From: Bacteroidota bacterium
GTDB lineage: Bacteria; Bacteroidota; Bacteroidia; Sphingobacteriales; Sphingobacteriaceae
Length of the DNA: 64,000 nucleotides
Assembly: GCA_013286565.1 (NCBI GenBank)
Contig: JABDFM010000006.1
Location: forward strand, 1-64,000
Reading direction: 5' to 3'
Shown here one piece after another: positions 41,201 to 50,440 of the stretch. Made by a program: the position numbers and the translations under genes. Under the pieces are notes generated by a model that was given only the letters and a program-made list of their open reading frames with translations, was not told the origin of the DNA and ran no database searches. The stretch's first letter is position 1. Each line of letters starts with the position of its first letter.

Positions 41201-42104
41201 CCTTTGCAGGTACAGTTTTACTTATTAGACGCCCCATGGTGTCATAAGTAAAGTGGAACACCAGGTTGCTTAACGGGGCAATTGTAAGGTTATAGCTGTT
41301 TGCACTCAATGCAGTAGTTGCCGCAGGGGGAATAATATAACTGATTATTCCTGCTGCGTTGTAAATATAATAAGTATCCAGGTTACCGCTTGTTAATATT
41401 TGCCTTTTTAAGATCGTATGGCCTTCCAGATCGGTAAAGCTTAGGGTTTCTACATTGTCCTCATCTTTTCCGTCAGTTACACTTAAGCTGTTCGCATTAT
41501 AATAAGTACCCGCAGTAAAAGTACCGTCGGGGTTCCATATCAAAATATTGCCGTCTGCATTGGTATTAGAGCGGTAGCTTATTGTTTTAAAGTGATTATT
41601 AGCTACTCCGGGCTGAAAACCGATACCCACCATGCCAGCCTGTAATAAACGCTGTAATGGACTATTTTCAAACACTTGTTGTGTATAAGGAGATTGGTCG
41701 GTAGCTATAATATATTGAGAACTGTTGCTGTAAAATGCGGGTTGATCGGTAGTTATAGCATTTGCCCGGTAACTACCTGTGGCGTTGGTACTTTCATCGG
41801 TATATGGCAAGTAGCTTATGGTTTGCCTGCCTAAGTTATCGTAAGCTACTGGTTGTATCATATCATGCTGTAATGGGCTGGCCTGTTCTGCCACTGCTTG
41901 CAGCGGCCTGCCTAATCCGTCGATATAAACTATGGTAGTCTGCTTTTGGCTTGGGCTTAAGGGAGCTATCTGCGCATTGGTAGTGATACTTGCTATTTTT
42001 ATATGGTCGATTTGCACAAAGTCCATATTTTGCGCTGCACTTATCTGGGTCATCAACAACATAATTATTGCGAGGAGGGATATGTAATAAGGCTTACAAT
42101 TCAT
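38208..42104 (-). CDS. RHS/YD-repeat protein (DUF6443-like N-terminus) with C-terminal zincin-like toxin domain
   Basis: Signal peptide; IVYIDGLGRPLQAV; YD repeats; core end GRFVGVDPEAESAESMTSYQYAGNNPVVMNDPLGN; C-terminal DIEHEYGHYLDYLSRG. Confidence 0.9.
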   Translation of the reverse strand: MNCKPYYISLLAIIMLLMTQISAAQNMDFVQIDHIKIASITTNAQIAPLSPSQKQTTIVYIDGLGRPLQAVAEQASPLQHDMIQPVAYDNLGRQTISYLPYTDESTNATGSYRANAITTDQPAFYSNSSQYIIATDQSPYTQQVFENSPLQRLLQAGMVGIGFQPGVANNHFKTISYRSNTNADGNILIWNPDGTFTAGTYYNANSLSVTDGKDEDNVETLSFTDLEGHTILKRQILTSGNLDTYYIYNAAGIISYIIPPAATTALSANSYNLTIAPLSNLVFHFTYDTMGRLISKTVPAKGTINIVYDPLSRPVLMQDANMLAANQWNYIKYDIKGRAVEQGIYTDNTTSHIGQANMQTYVNTLSYATIWCETRTGSSTTINNGYYTNAVFPTTNIAPLAYAYFDDYALDNNTSTPDFNYKTQNDTYLPNEESATLAQLRGMPTVVSKTTVGAGSTNTWLTTVTFYDKRLNVIQVQSNNQLYYTNATTLTDTKTAVADFTGATISAKVVKQTTSASTTTVYTYMSYDHMYRVTGISQKYNTNATTNVASYTYNELGQIITKNLGQIASGTIPANVSLSAYSATTVIASSSITLTPGFTVPSGSTLNAFISTGYLQTVDMRYNIRGQLLSINNSKLSNDNGVTNGDNTDLFGMQMLYDQVDANIGNTASFDGKLTAVKWMSKDGSGNSSYERAVKYTYDGINRYTASNYAERTTAGTGAFNNNIGGFDESGITYDAGGNILTLNRNSSTQGTNTNVQIDALAYTYYPANPNQLKTVVDGTGANYTGAGFRNYTTSTGSYTYDANGNLTIDPYKGLNITYDYLNRTDKITFTTATGRYINYTYDATGILIRKQQYDNNILQTTTDYIDGFVYLTAGTGAAALSYFPMPEGRVLNIGSGGTVTLKQEFVITDQQGNARISFQDNGNGTPVVKQESSYYGFGMIMPNSPVATPTMDNKHLYNGGSEWQNDYGNLPDYYQTFNRNYDAAIGRFVGVDPEAESAESMTSYQYAGNNPVVMNDPLGNCITNGSGGCVVHLPAPPPSPSVYSNSPAQGSSAWFSNAWAAADGWIANNLLADAQAGDPVALQQYAQKYGTPLTWNPQGGGRVDNVDDWVAMGGDRSLYDNAIAKGYGVTLYAGAWVANQGGPDMKPAYPGAYTNAAGQILYNDGVVENWTGQNKDRVDAVFIKRNGDRIDLPGVRVSPMNSMKGRGYTIVGGGSGYIYLDPFRAGLEDIEHEYGHYLDYLSRGSLYYDLIVMPFSGINAAYSDQHQNYWTEIRADQLSVQFFGPNSAIAKSTLYPH

Positions 42105-42163
42105 ATATAAGGTTTGATGAAAGGTGAATTACAGTATGTTTATTATTTTTATGATCATTTTGC

Positions 42164-45100
42164 CTAATTACATGCAGCAGGCTGAATGCCCAGATAAATT
42201 GTTGGTGTAAAACTTAAATTATCGGTAACTGTATAAGTCGCTCCAGGGCCTTGAGAAGGGAAACATTGCGCCTGTAAGGAGGCCCCTGTGTAAGTAACCG
42301 CGCCATAATTTTTCCCTACTGCGTTTATTTGAATGGTATAGTTATCCGGTATAATAGCGACACCGGCAATAAGCTGCGCATTGGTAAATGAATAAATAAC
42401 AGTTCCACCTTTTGAAAATGTCACGCTTCCTATTAAAGGAGTGCTTGGCCCGGCGTATGGGCAAGTATTATTGTAGACAATGTTTACCTGTGGAGGTGCT
42501 ACTACTACAGATATCGGATTAGCGGTCTGAGTGCCAAAATAAGCAGAATTTACACTGAGGTTAACAGAATAGGTACCGGGTGTTTGAAAAGTATGAGAAA
42601 CCACACTGGCCGAATTGGTAACCATGTTTTGCGTTCCGTCTCCAAAGCTCCAGGTATAAGTATTGCCTCCCGTGCAATCATCGTTAGCCAAGGGGCTGAA
42701 AGATATGGAGGTGTTAGTATTGATATTGCTTACAGGGGTATAATGTATCATGGGGGTAAGGTTCTGTATATAGGATTTTTTAAGCACGATGTTCCTATCC
42801 TGGTCATACTGGAACAGGAGGCGCCCCCATGAATCATTGGTGAAATAGGCCGACACCCCGTTCGTATTGGTTTCAGCAATTTTAAAATGGCCGGTAAGAT
42901 CGTAGGTTGCTGTCGAGGCTTCAGCCACATCCGGGTATAAAAGAATATCGTCTATAGTTATATTCTGGCTGGATGTGAAGCTTAATGTAAAAGTAGAAGA
43001 TAAGGCTGTAGCTGGAATTTTGAGTTCATAATAACTCCAGCCACCCGCTGTATAATTAATAGTGGGGTTGGTGCTCACGCCGGTCAAGTTGAGCGTACCA
43101 GTTACCGGGGCATTTATCCATATCGAAAATATATAATTTATAGCATTGACATTTTTTGTGATCTGACTTGAGGTAACGGTTTGGGTAGTGGTTATGCTGG
43201 CACTTCTTCCTGCATGGCTGCCATTAGCGGTATATGACGACCCTGTAATTGTAAATGTATTTACACCCGGCGCAAACTGGCTGTCAAAATCGTTAAAGGC
43301 CACCTCGTTGTAATTGGCATTTTTAAAAACTGCCGTTACATGGTTGCTCAAATAATCAAAAAACGAGGTTTGTATATTCTTATTGACATCATCGATTGTT
43401 TCCGGGTAACCGGCATTATCATATTGGTCAAAATTGGCAACGGCAAAATATTTACTGTCGCTCGTTGATGTTTGCCCGGTGATGGTATAAGGCGTAAAGG
43501 CAGCACCATTAGGCTGTACCATTTTTAACTGCTGCGATGGTAAATATAATGTGGGCGTACCTGAAAACGTAAAACCTTTAAACAATGTTAGCGAGGCGCC
43601 TGTAGTTACTGTAGTAGCACCCTTGGTTACCTGCTGATAAGTTTCAACCGGCACATTCATATTTTGTTGCTGCATATAATAAATGGCGTTTACGTTGGGG
43701 TTTGCTCCGGCAGCGGCAGTATAATCTTTAGTGTAGCTGATATTGGTGGTTACAATACTGTTATCGCTGTTGGTGGCCGTTTGTTTTGTAAGCAGTTTAT
43801 GCTGTGTGCTGCCATAGGTGTAATTAACAGTACTGTTCTGCGCCTGGGTTAACGTTGGCGAATCGTACACCTTTTTTGCAACGCTTGCCATTAACTCGCT
43901 GGTATTATAAAAAATAGTGTATTTATTATAAAATTTTGCCACACCGCCTGATGGGCCATCTTCAGCCTTAAATGCAGTAACAGCTGTTGGCGCATACGAA
44001 CGCTGGTAGGTATAGTCGGTTTCGCTGACTTTTGTCCCGGCATCGTTGTAGCTGATAATGCTTATGGGCAGCCCGCGTTCAAAATTATAATTAGGGTTTG
44101 GTATAAACGGGTACGAATAGGTCAAGTTAGCAATAGGTCCGTTGTTAACAGTGCAGCTATAACTGGCGGCTAAATTAACCGTTGGGTACCATTCAGCGGT
44201 GGTGCAGCCTGTGCAAATCGGTGCTGCGCTTGTGTTCCAGTAGGTTGCAGGCACATTATAGTTATAAACCGTGCTCCCGGCGCCGGTTTGGTTTACTTTA
44301 GCATAAGCATACATAATGGTATGGTCATCGGTAGAAAGGTCATAAGCCGACAGGGTGGTGGCGTTTGTCCACAAGCTTTGGCCGGTAGCCGTTCCGCTGT
44401 ATGGGGCGGTAAAGGCAAATTGTGGCAAAGTGATCGGTACACCGCTTGATAAGCCCGTTGAAGGGTTAAGATAGGAGTAATTGCGGGTTATAATACTATT
44501 TGTGGCACCATTACCTGGATCATCAACAATTTGTTTTACCCGGATACCCCCGCCCTGTACTACCGAGGAAGAGGGTACATCGTAATAATCATTAGGTTCA
44601 TAGGTGACAGTTGTATTTCCTCCTTGTCCGTATGTAATTGAGTTTAATGAACCATCAACAATACTAGTGGCATTAACAACTCTGTTGCTCCCTGATAAGC
44701 TGTATGCATAAGCTGAACCTGGTGAATTGGAGGTACTAATAGCATAACGCGGATAACCGGCAGTAGAAGGGTTTACATAAACCGAAGGCTGCAATGTAGT
44801 TGTACTTGCGGAAGACGAATAATAGCCCCAGTAGTCAAGCTGATTAGAAGTGGAATCTGGTAATGCGGTAGTACCATTATCGGTGTTAACCCCTAAATAA
44901 CCAAATTGGTAACTGATAGGTGTGCCGCATCCATGATCCCAAAAACTTTTCAAATAAGCCCTTGAATAATTTAAGGGCGAGTTATATGTAACAGGAGTGT
45001 AATTAAAACTGAACTCCCTTCCCATACCGTTGATATCTGATATATAGGTCTGTCCCGTACTGTAACCATTTATTTGGGGAGTATACCATGTAAAATTAAA

Positions 45101-46078
45101 GCCAACATATTCGGCATAAATTGCAGAATTAACATTATTTGTACCTATATTATTCAAAAGCTGGGGGTTTACCGTTTGCAGCACTTTGTATTGCAAACTT
45201 GGGGTCGTCGAACCGCCCAGGAACAACTCAACCGGATCTGTGCTACTCCTTACCGGCGAGGGCCAATAGTTTAAACTCACTCCGTTACCATTGGCATCAG
45301 TAATACTGACCAGGTTCCAGGCATCAAAATAAGTGATGCCATGCTGGTATTGCTTATATTTGGTTGCAAAATAATTTACTGTTCCTGTAGCCGTTGTTGT
45401 TTGGGTAACTGATTCGGGGGCTGCAAATACGTATTTTATACCCTTATCATTGGTTATGGTAAATGAAGTAATATTGCCGGTATGGTTCCCTGCCGCTGTT
45501 ATCGTTGTGTATTGAATCACCAGGTCCTGATAATTAACAGGTTGAAATTTAGCCGTAACCCGGTCATAAACTATCTGGCAAGATAAACCCGGTGCGTTAA
45601 CATAAAACATATCCGGCTCTGTATCGTAAGTGTAAGGTATGTTGTTGTTTATGTTGGTGATATCGCTTGCCCCATTATTGCAGGTGCCATTGTTAAATAT
45701 AGTATAACTGCTTGCATAGCTTGCGCCGGTGTTACTTGCGCTCATCCACCCAAGCATGATATTGCCTAAGCTGTCTTTTGTGCAATCATCGGGCAACCCC
45801 CTTACCACCCGGCTTATTTGTCCCCCTGCGTTGACTTGCCAACCCATCCCGGCCGTGCCCTCTGCGTCTTTCGGCTTTATACCCGAACCGCTGTAGCTGA
45901 TACTGATAGGCACTGACACCTGTCCGATGCTCACAGTATATATGGGTATCGTTACATTTGCCGTGCCTGTAAGCAGGTTTACATTTACAACACTTTGCCC
46001 AAAACTTATATGGCAAATGAAAAGCATACAATATGAAAATAGGTGAACGAGTTTTTTATTCATAGTTGGTAATTTCAT
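42164..46078 (-). CDS. Large secreted YD/SpvB-like scaffold protein with PKD domain
   Basis: Signal peptide; VPISISYSGSGIKPKDAEGTAGMGWQVNAGGQISR; PKD TYTWSFGDGTQN...SHTFQTPGTYSVNL. Confidence 0.8.
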   Translation of the reverse strand: MKLPTMNKKLVHLFSYCMLFICHISFGQSVVNVNLLTGTANVTIPIYTVSIGQVSVPISISYSGSGIKPKDAEGTAGMGWQVNAGGQISRVVRGLPDDCTKDSLGNIMLGWMSASNTGASYASSYTIFNNGTCNNGASDITNINNNIPYTYDTEPDMFYVNAPGLSCQIVYDRVTAKFQPVNYQDLVIQYTTITAAGNHTGNITSFTITNDKGIKYVFAAPESVTQTTTATGTVNYFATKYKQYQHGITYFDAWNLVSITDANGNGVSLNYWPSPVRSSTDPVELFLGGSTTPSLQYKVLQTVNPQLLNNIGTNNVNSAIYAEYVGFNFTWYTPQINGYSTGQTYISDINGMGREFSFNYTPVTYNSPLNYSRAYLKSFWDHGCGTPISYQFGYLGVNTDNGTTALPDSTSNQLDYWGYYSSSASTTTLQPSVYVNPSTAGYPRYAISTSNSPGSAYAYSLSGSNRVVNATSIVDGSLNSITYGQGGNTTVTYEPNDYYDVPSSSVVQGGGIRVKQIVDDPGNGATNSIITRNYSYLNPSTGLSSGVPITLPQFAFTAPYSGTATGQSLWTNATTLSAYDLSTDDHTIMYAYAKVNQTGAGSTVYNYNVPATYWNTSAAPICTGCTTAEWYPTVNLAASYSCTVNNGPIANLTYSYPFIPNPNYNFERGLPISIISYNDAGTKVSETDYTYQRSYAPTAVTAFKAEDGPSGGVAKFYNKYTIFYNTSELMASVAKKVYDSPTLTQAQNSTVNYTYGSTQHKLLTKQTATNSDNSIVTTNISYTKDYTAAAGANPNVNAIYYMQQQNMNVPVETYQQVTKGATTVTTGASLTLFKGFTFSGTPTLYLPSQQLKMVQPNGAAFTPYTITGQTSTSDSKYFAVANFDQYDNAGYPETIDDVNKNIQTSFFDYLSNHVTAVFKNANYNEVAFNDFDSQFAPGVNTFTITGSSYTANGSHAGRSASITTTQTVTSSQITKNVNAINYIFSIWINAPVTGTLNLTGVSTNPTINYTAGGWSYYELKIPATALSSTFTLSFTSSQNITIDDILLYPDVAEASTATYDLTGHFKIAETNTNGVSAYFTNDSWGRLLFQYDQDRNIVLKKSYIQNLTPMIHYTPVSNINTNTSISFSPLANDDCTGGNTYTWSFGDGTQNMVTNSASVVSHTFQTPGTYSVNLSVNSAYFGTQTANPISVVVAPPQVNIVYNNTCPYAGPSTPLIGSVTFSKGGTVIYSFTNAQLIAGVAIIPDNYTIQINAVGKNYGAVTYTGASLQAQCFPSQGPGATYTVTDNLSFTPTIYLGIQPAACN

Positions 46079-46184
46079 CTTTATTGAACTGTCGTTATAT
46101 TCTTATTAAAACCCAGTGGCTAAGTGTCTAATATCATTATAGTAGCTACAATAAATACTGAGCGAGTAATAGTTGAGGAGTAGC

Positions 46185-47450
46185 TTAGTTTATTTCTTTA
46201 GCCTTAGTAAGCAAGAGCTGCATCTGGTTTTCCAGCTTTTTAATCCGTTCTTCCTGCTCCTTACTCTTTAATTCTTCAACTTTTATCTGCTTATCTTTTT
46301 CAATCAAATACAAGGTCAGTTCTTCTACTTTTTTAGTAAGAATTTTATTCATCTCACCCAGGTTAAGTCCATCTTTTATTACCTCTGCTTCTGATGGCAT
46401 TTCAGGCAAATGATGATTTTGATCGATATAGGTTTTTACTTCCTGGAGGGTTGGGAGTTGATAGTCTTTTTTGAAAACATAGTCGGGCCAGTTGGCATTC
46501 AGTTTAACCGTCATGGATGTGGCTATGGCGCTGCCATTTACCGCAAGCTTATAACCTTGGGGATTTGTTGTTCCAATGCAGATGTTGCCACTTGCATCGA
46601 TTCTCATCTTTTCATTGCCTTGAATAAAAAACCTGGTCGACGTTGGGACATCTGACCTCGGCTGAATAATTATATCTCCCGCAACACCAATGGTTGAATT
46701 GCCTGTTGTAACAATACTCCTTACTTGTGAAGATGGCACTGATCCTAAAACATCCCCAAATTCAATACCTAAACCACCTGAACCTCCACTAGCTCCGATA
46801 GAGACAGCGCCAACAATATCGAGTTTTTTATATGGGGTACTTGTACCAATACCGATATTGTGAGTAGCTCTTTGCACAGTTAATGCTGCTGCATTTATTA
46901 CCCCGTCATCTACATCAAGATTGAAATCGTACGTTGTTGGTGCGAGCCTAAATCCCCAGAAGGCTGTTCCCGCAGAAACAGATGAGAAATTAAGCCCCCC
47001 ACTCATTGGTGTTGCTGATGGCACATTAAATATATCCAATGGGGCAGTTGGTAAAGTTGTACCGATACCTACATTGCCACTTGACAAAATATTCAAAGAA
47101 TTAGTAGGAGTCGCAGAACCGTCGGCTCGTGCACCCAAAGATAAAAAGCCATAATTTGAAATTAAACTTATATTGGTGTAACCAGTTCCGTTACCCGCTC
47201 CAATAACTTGAAAAAATTGACCATTAGCTCCTGCATTGTACAGATCAGATATTCGAAATATAGACGGATTAGTAGAGTGGACGCCGCTTAGTGTGTTAAC
47301 AACATCGAGTTTAACAATCGGGCTTGTTGTACCGATACCTACATTGCCGGTATTACTATTATAAATAGTGGTTCCGCTTGTGGTCCATTGCCCGAAGGAA
47401 ACCTGTGTCGCCACAATTAAGGTTAAAATAGTGAAGTATATTTTTTTCAT
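46185..47450 (-). CDS. Tail-fibre-like secreted protein with C-terminal coiled coil
   Basis: Signal peptide; repeated GNVGIGT(T/S)xP motifs; LPTLQEVKTYIDQNHHLPEMPSEAEVIKDGLNLGEMNKILTKKVEELTLYLIE. Confidence 0.8.
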   Translation of the reverse strand: MKKIYFTILTLIVATQVSFGQWTTSGTTIYNSNTGNVGIGTTSPIVKLDVVNTLSGVHSTNPSIFRISDLYNAGANGQFFQVIGAGNGTGYTNISLISNYGFLSLGARADGSATPTNSLNILSSGNVGIGTTLPTAPLDIFNVPSATPMSGGLNFSSVSAGTAFWGFRLAPTTYDFNLDVDDGVINAAALTVQRATHNIGIGTSTPYKKLDIVGAVSIGASGGSGGLGIEFGDVLGSVPSSQVRSIVTTGNSTIGVAGDIIIQPRSDVPTSTRFFIQGNEKMRIDASGNICIGTTNPQGYKLAVNGSAIATSMTVKLNANWPDYVFKKDYQLPTLQEVKTYIDQNHHLPEMPSEAEVIKDGLNLGEMNKILTKKVEELTLYLIEKDKQIKVEELKSKEQEERIKKLENQMQLLLTKAKEIN

Positions 47451-48231
47451 GCTTTGTTTTAGTTTAGTATCATTTATTGTCTTAATGTATTTTACGCGTG
47501 CTTTTTATAATTCATGATTGATTTTGGATCAATGGTCTGTTGACAAAATATTCAATCCCAGATAGGGCTGGTAATTTCTTCTTCCTGCGACTATATTTAG
47601 TTACCTTATCTTATTGACCTTGTCTTTTTAATACAACAAGAGGTCATTCAAATCCTGCAACGAGTTTTCGGAACGGAAATAATTGAGTATTTATCGAAAG
47701 GCATTAGTTCTTATTGGTCTAAAATTACCAATAGCTAACCTGTGGACCGTTTAGCGCCATAAAAGATGGTTAAGTAACCAAAAGTTGAGGTATGATTTTC
47801 ATCGGTGTGATAAGATTAAGGTGAAAATTATGTGATATTTATAGGGTAAATGTATAGGTATTATTTATGGTACAATATTACTATTTGTAATGTTTTTGTT
47901 ACAAATTGCACTGTAATTATAATATTTTGTGTACTTCATTGATTATTAGCAAACTATGAACTCCCGCTTAAGTCTTCTGAAAATATGTTCAAACCCACTG
48001 CAATAAAACTATTATTAACAAAATATAAACAGGCCATATGACAATATAAATAAGTTGTTATGGATATGATTTCTATAACCATTTAACGTACTATCTCAAA
48101 GTAAACTTCCATTATTAATTTTTTCGTTTTTTCATTTTCAGAAGAAAGGATTGCTCAACACAATAATGAAGACCTGGTCTTTTACATTTGCTCAGTTGAG
48201 TGCGCTGTTGAATAAATTAGAAAAAATCGAT

Positions 48232-48266
48232 ATAACACAGCCTGTATGAACGGGCTGTGTTATTTT
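48232..48266 (+). terminator. Rho-independent terminator-like hairpin
   Basis: ATAACACAGCC ... GGCTGTGTTAT perfect 11-bp stem, then TTTC. Confidence 0.55.
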
Positions 48267-48379
48267 CATTAAACACAGGATAGTGCCTAATTTGAAATTT
48301 GAAGCTCATTTTTATATCAAATGGGAGTTCACTTTTTAATAATTATGAGCCATAAATAAATATTTTAAACTTAAAGCAC

Positions 48380-48697
48380 TTGAGTTTTATTAACCCCGGA
48401 GCAACCACAGCTCTAAAGGCTCTTTACAGAGGGAACTTATTGTATTATTCACTTGCTATTGGTGGGCTAAATGACATGAAAGAAAACTATTCAAACGGTG
48501 CATTTACTATTAACTTTAAGGATGAATTCGGATTTATCCTTCATTCTGTAGAAATACCAAGAAATGAGATGGTGGGTATAGTCAGTGATGATGCGGAATC
48601 AATTATTGATCATAACCATAGATTTGAAGAGCAGTTGTTAACTTTAAAACAAAAATATTTTATTAAATGTCCAGCAAGAGGTCGCTTTAAAAACTAG
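48380..48697 (+). CDS. Hypothetical protein (105 aa)
   Basis: Open frame with protein-like composition only. Confidence 0.35.
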   Translation: MSFINPGATTALKALYRGNLLYYSLAIGGLNDMKENYSNGAFTINFKDEFGFILHSVEIPRNEMVGIVSDDAESIIDHNHRFEEQLLTLKQKYFIKCPARGRFKN

Positions 48698-48723
48698 AAC
48701 CTTACAAAACAAAAAAGACTACA

Positions 48724-48920
48724 ATGGAAGCTGATTATTACTTACGAACAAGCCCACGCTGAGTTAAAACAGATAGAAGTTGACATACAAAGAGAAGCAG
48801 TATCTGTTGACTTGCTTGCAATAAAGATAAAACGTGCATCGGGTTTAATCGCGATCTGCTGGGCAAAACTGCAAAAAGACTGAAATTGAAGTAAACAAGA
48901 TAATCAGTCAGATGGAATAA
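48724..48920 (+). pseudogene. Frameshifted exodeoxyribonuclease VII small subunit (xseB)-like remnant
   Basis: ITYEQAHAELKQIEVDIQREAVSVDLLAIKIKRASGLIAICWAKLQK, then after a frameshift KTEIEVNKIISQME*; another frameshift after ATG GAA. Confidence 0.65.
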
Positions 48921-48991
48921 AAACAATCCAATGGTTGATAAAATATATGAAATGTTTTACACCTGTTTTACATGATAGCTGTAAAATAAAA

Positions 48992-49022
48992 AGGCACTTA
49001 CAACATTGGGTTGTAAGTGCCT
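48992..49022 (-). terminator. Terminator downstream of tRNA-Asn
   Basis: AGGCACTTACAAC...GTTGTAAGTGCCT stem; minus strand followed by TTTTTATTTT. Confidence 0.7.
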
Positions 49023-49033
49023 GCCTGCCAAGG

Positions 49034-49107
49034 CTCCTGAGGCTGGGCTCGAACCAGCGACCCTCTGATTAACAGTCAGATGCTCTAACCAGCTGAGCTA
49101 CTCAGGA
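49034..49107 (-). tRNA. tRNA-Asn (GTT)
   Basis: Minus strand TCCTGAGTAGCTCAGCTGGTTAGAGCATCTGACTGTTAATCAGAGGGTCGCTGGTTCGAGCCCAGCCTCAGGAG folds as a cloverleaf; anticodon loop CTGTTAA gives GTT. Confidence 0.97.
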
Positions 49108-49193
49108 ATCATTTTCCGGTTTGGAGTGTGCAAAAGTATGATTTCCAGCTTAAATTCACAATATTTGCAACAAAAAATTTAAAAGATATTTTA

Positions 49194-50111
49194 ATGAGCT
49201 TGTTAGTTATTGGTACTGTGGCATTTGACGCCATTGAAACACCCTTTGGTAAGACGGATAAAATTGTTGGAGGCGCGGCTACTTACGCCGGTTTGGCCGC
49301 ATCATACTTTTGTGACCAGGTAAAAATTGTTGCCGTGGTAGGCGATGATTTTCCGCAAAGCGAGATAGATGATCTCAACAAACATCATATCGATACCGAG
49401 GGCCTGCAGGTTAAGCAGGGCGAAAAATCCTTTTTCTGGAGCGGAAAATACCATAACGATATGAACAGCCGTGATACCCTGGTAACCGAGCTGAATGTAT
49501 TGGGCGACTTCGACCCCATCATCCCTGAATCGTACCAGGATTGCGAATTCCTGATGCTGGGTAATCTGACACCACAGGTGCAGCAAACAGTTATCAAACG
49601 GCTTAAGAATCGTCCTAAGCTGATCGTAATGGATACCATGAACTTCTGGATGGATATCGCGATGGGTGATCTGCTGGAAACTATTAAGCTGATCGACGTG
49701 CTTACGATCAATGATTCTGAAGCGCGCCAGCTATCAGGTGAGTTTTCCTTAGTAAAGGCGGCCAAAAAGATACTGGGCATGGGCCCAAAATACCTGATCA
49801 TTAAAAAAGGCGAACATGGCGCCTTGCTCTTTGCCGACGGCCTTATTTTCTCGGCCCCTGCGCTGCCGTTGGCTGACGTATTTGACCCTACAGGTGCTGG
49901 CGATAGCTTTGCAGGCGGTTTTATCGGCTACCTTGCTAAAGTTGGCACAGTGAACTTTAATAACATGAAGAACGCCATTATTTATGGCTCGGCATTGGCT
50001 TCATTCTGCGTAGAAAAATTCGGAACAGAAAAATTACGGAACCTTACTGAGCAGGAAATAGCCGCAAGGGTACAGGAGTTTGTGAGCTTATCAAAGTTTG
50101 AGATCATCTAA
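49194..50111 (+). CDS. PfkB-family sugar kinase
   Basis: MSLLVIGTVAFDAIETPFGKTDKIVGGAATYAGLAAS; FDPTGAGDSFAGGFIGYLA; ORF extends to 49128 upstream. Confidence 0.92.
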   Translation: MSLLVIGTVAFDAIETPFGKTDKIVGGAATYAGLAASYFCDQVKIVAVVGDDFPQSEIDDLNKHHIDTEGLQVKQGEKSFFWSGKYHNDMNSRDTLVTELNVLGDFDPIIPESYQDCEFLMLGNLTPQVQQTVIKRLKNRPKLIVMDTMNFWMDIAMGDLLETIKLIDVLTINDSEARQLSGEFSLVKAAKKILGMGPKYLIIKKGEHGALLFADGLIFSAPALPLADVFDPTGAGDSFAGGFIGYLAKVGTVNFNNMKNAIIYGSALASFCVEKFGTEKLRNLTEQEIAARVQEFVSLSKFEII

Positions 50112-50440
50112 GTTCAGTTGGCAGATTTCAGTGCGCAGTTGGCAGTTATTTTTAAAATTTCAAAGAACAAATTCAATTAGTTATCGCAACTAATCAGATA
50201 TGATGGAATGTCGGTTGCCGAAAGCAAAGAAATTCTTTGGGTGGCCAACGGCATGAAATAGTTTTAGAAAATGTAAATGAGTCACCAGGAAATGCCCGGC
50301 TATGTGAGGCAAACGGGTGATCAGGACATAAATGATCTACACTGCTAAGTTAGCTAAAAATATTAGCATTTTGCAAGTATTTTTTTGAGATTCTGATCTG
50401 CTTAGCTGATGCTGCGCACAGCCAACTAAAAACTGCCAAC

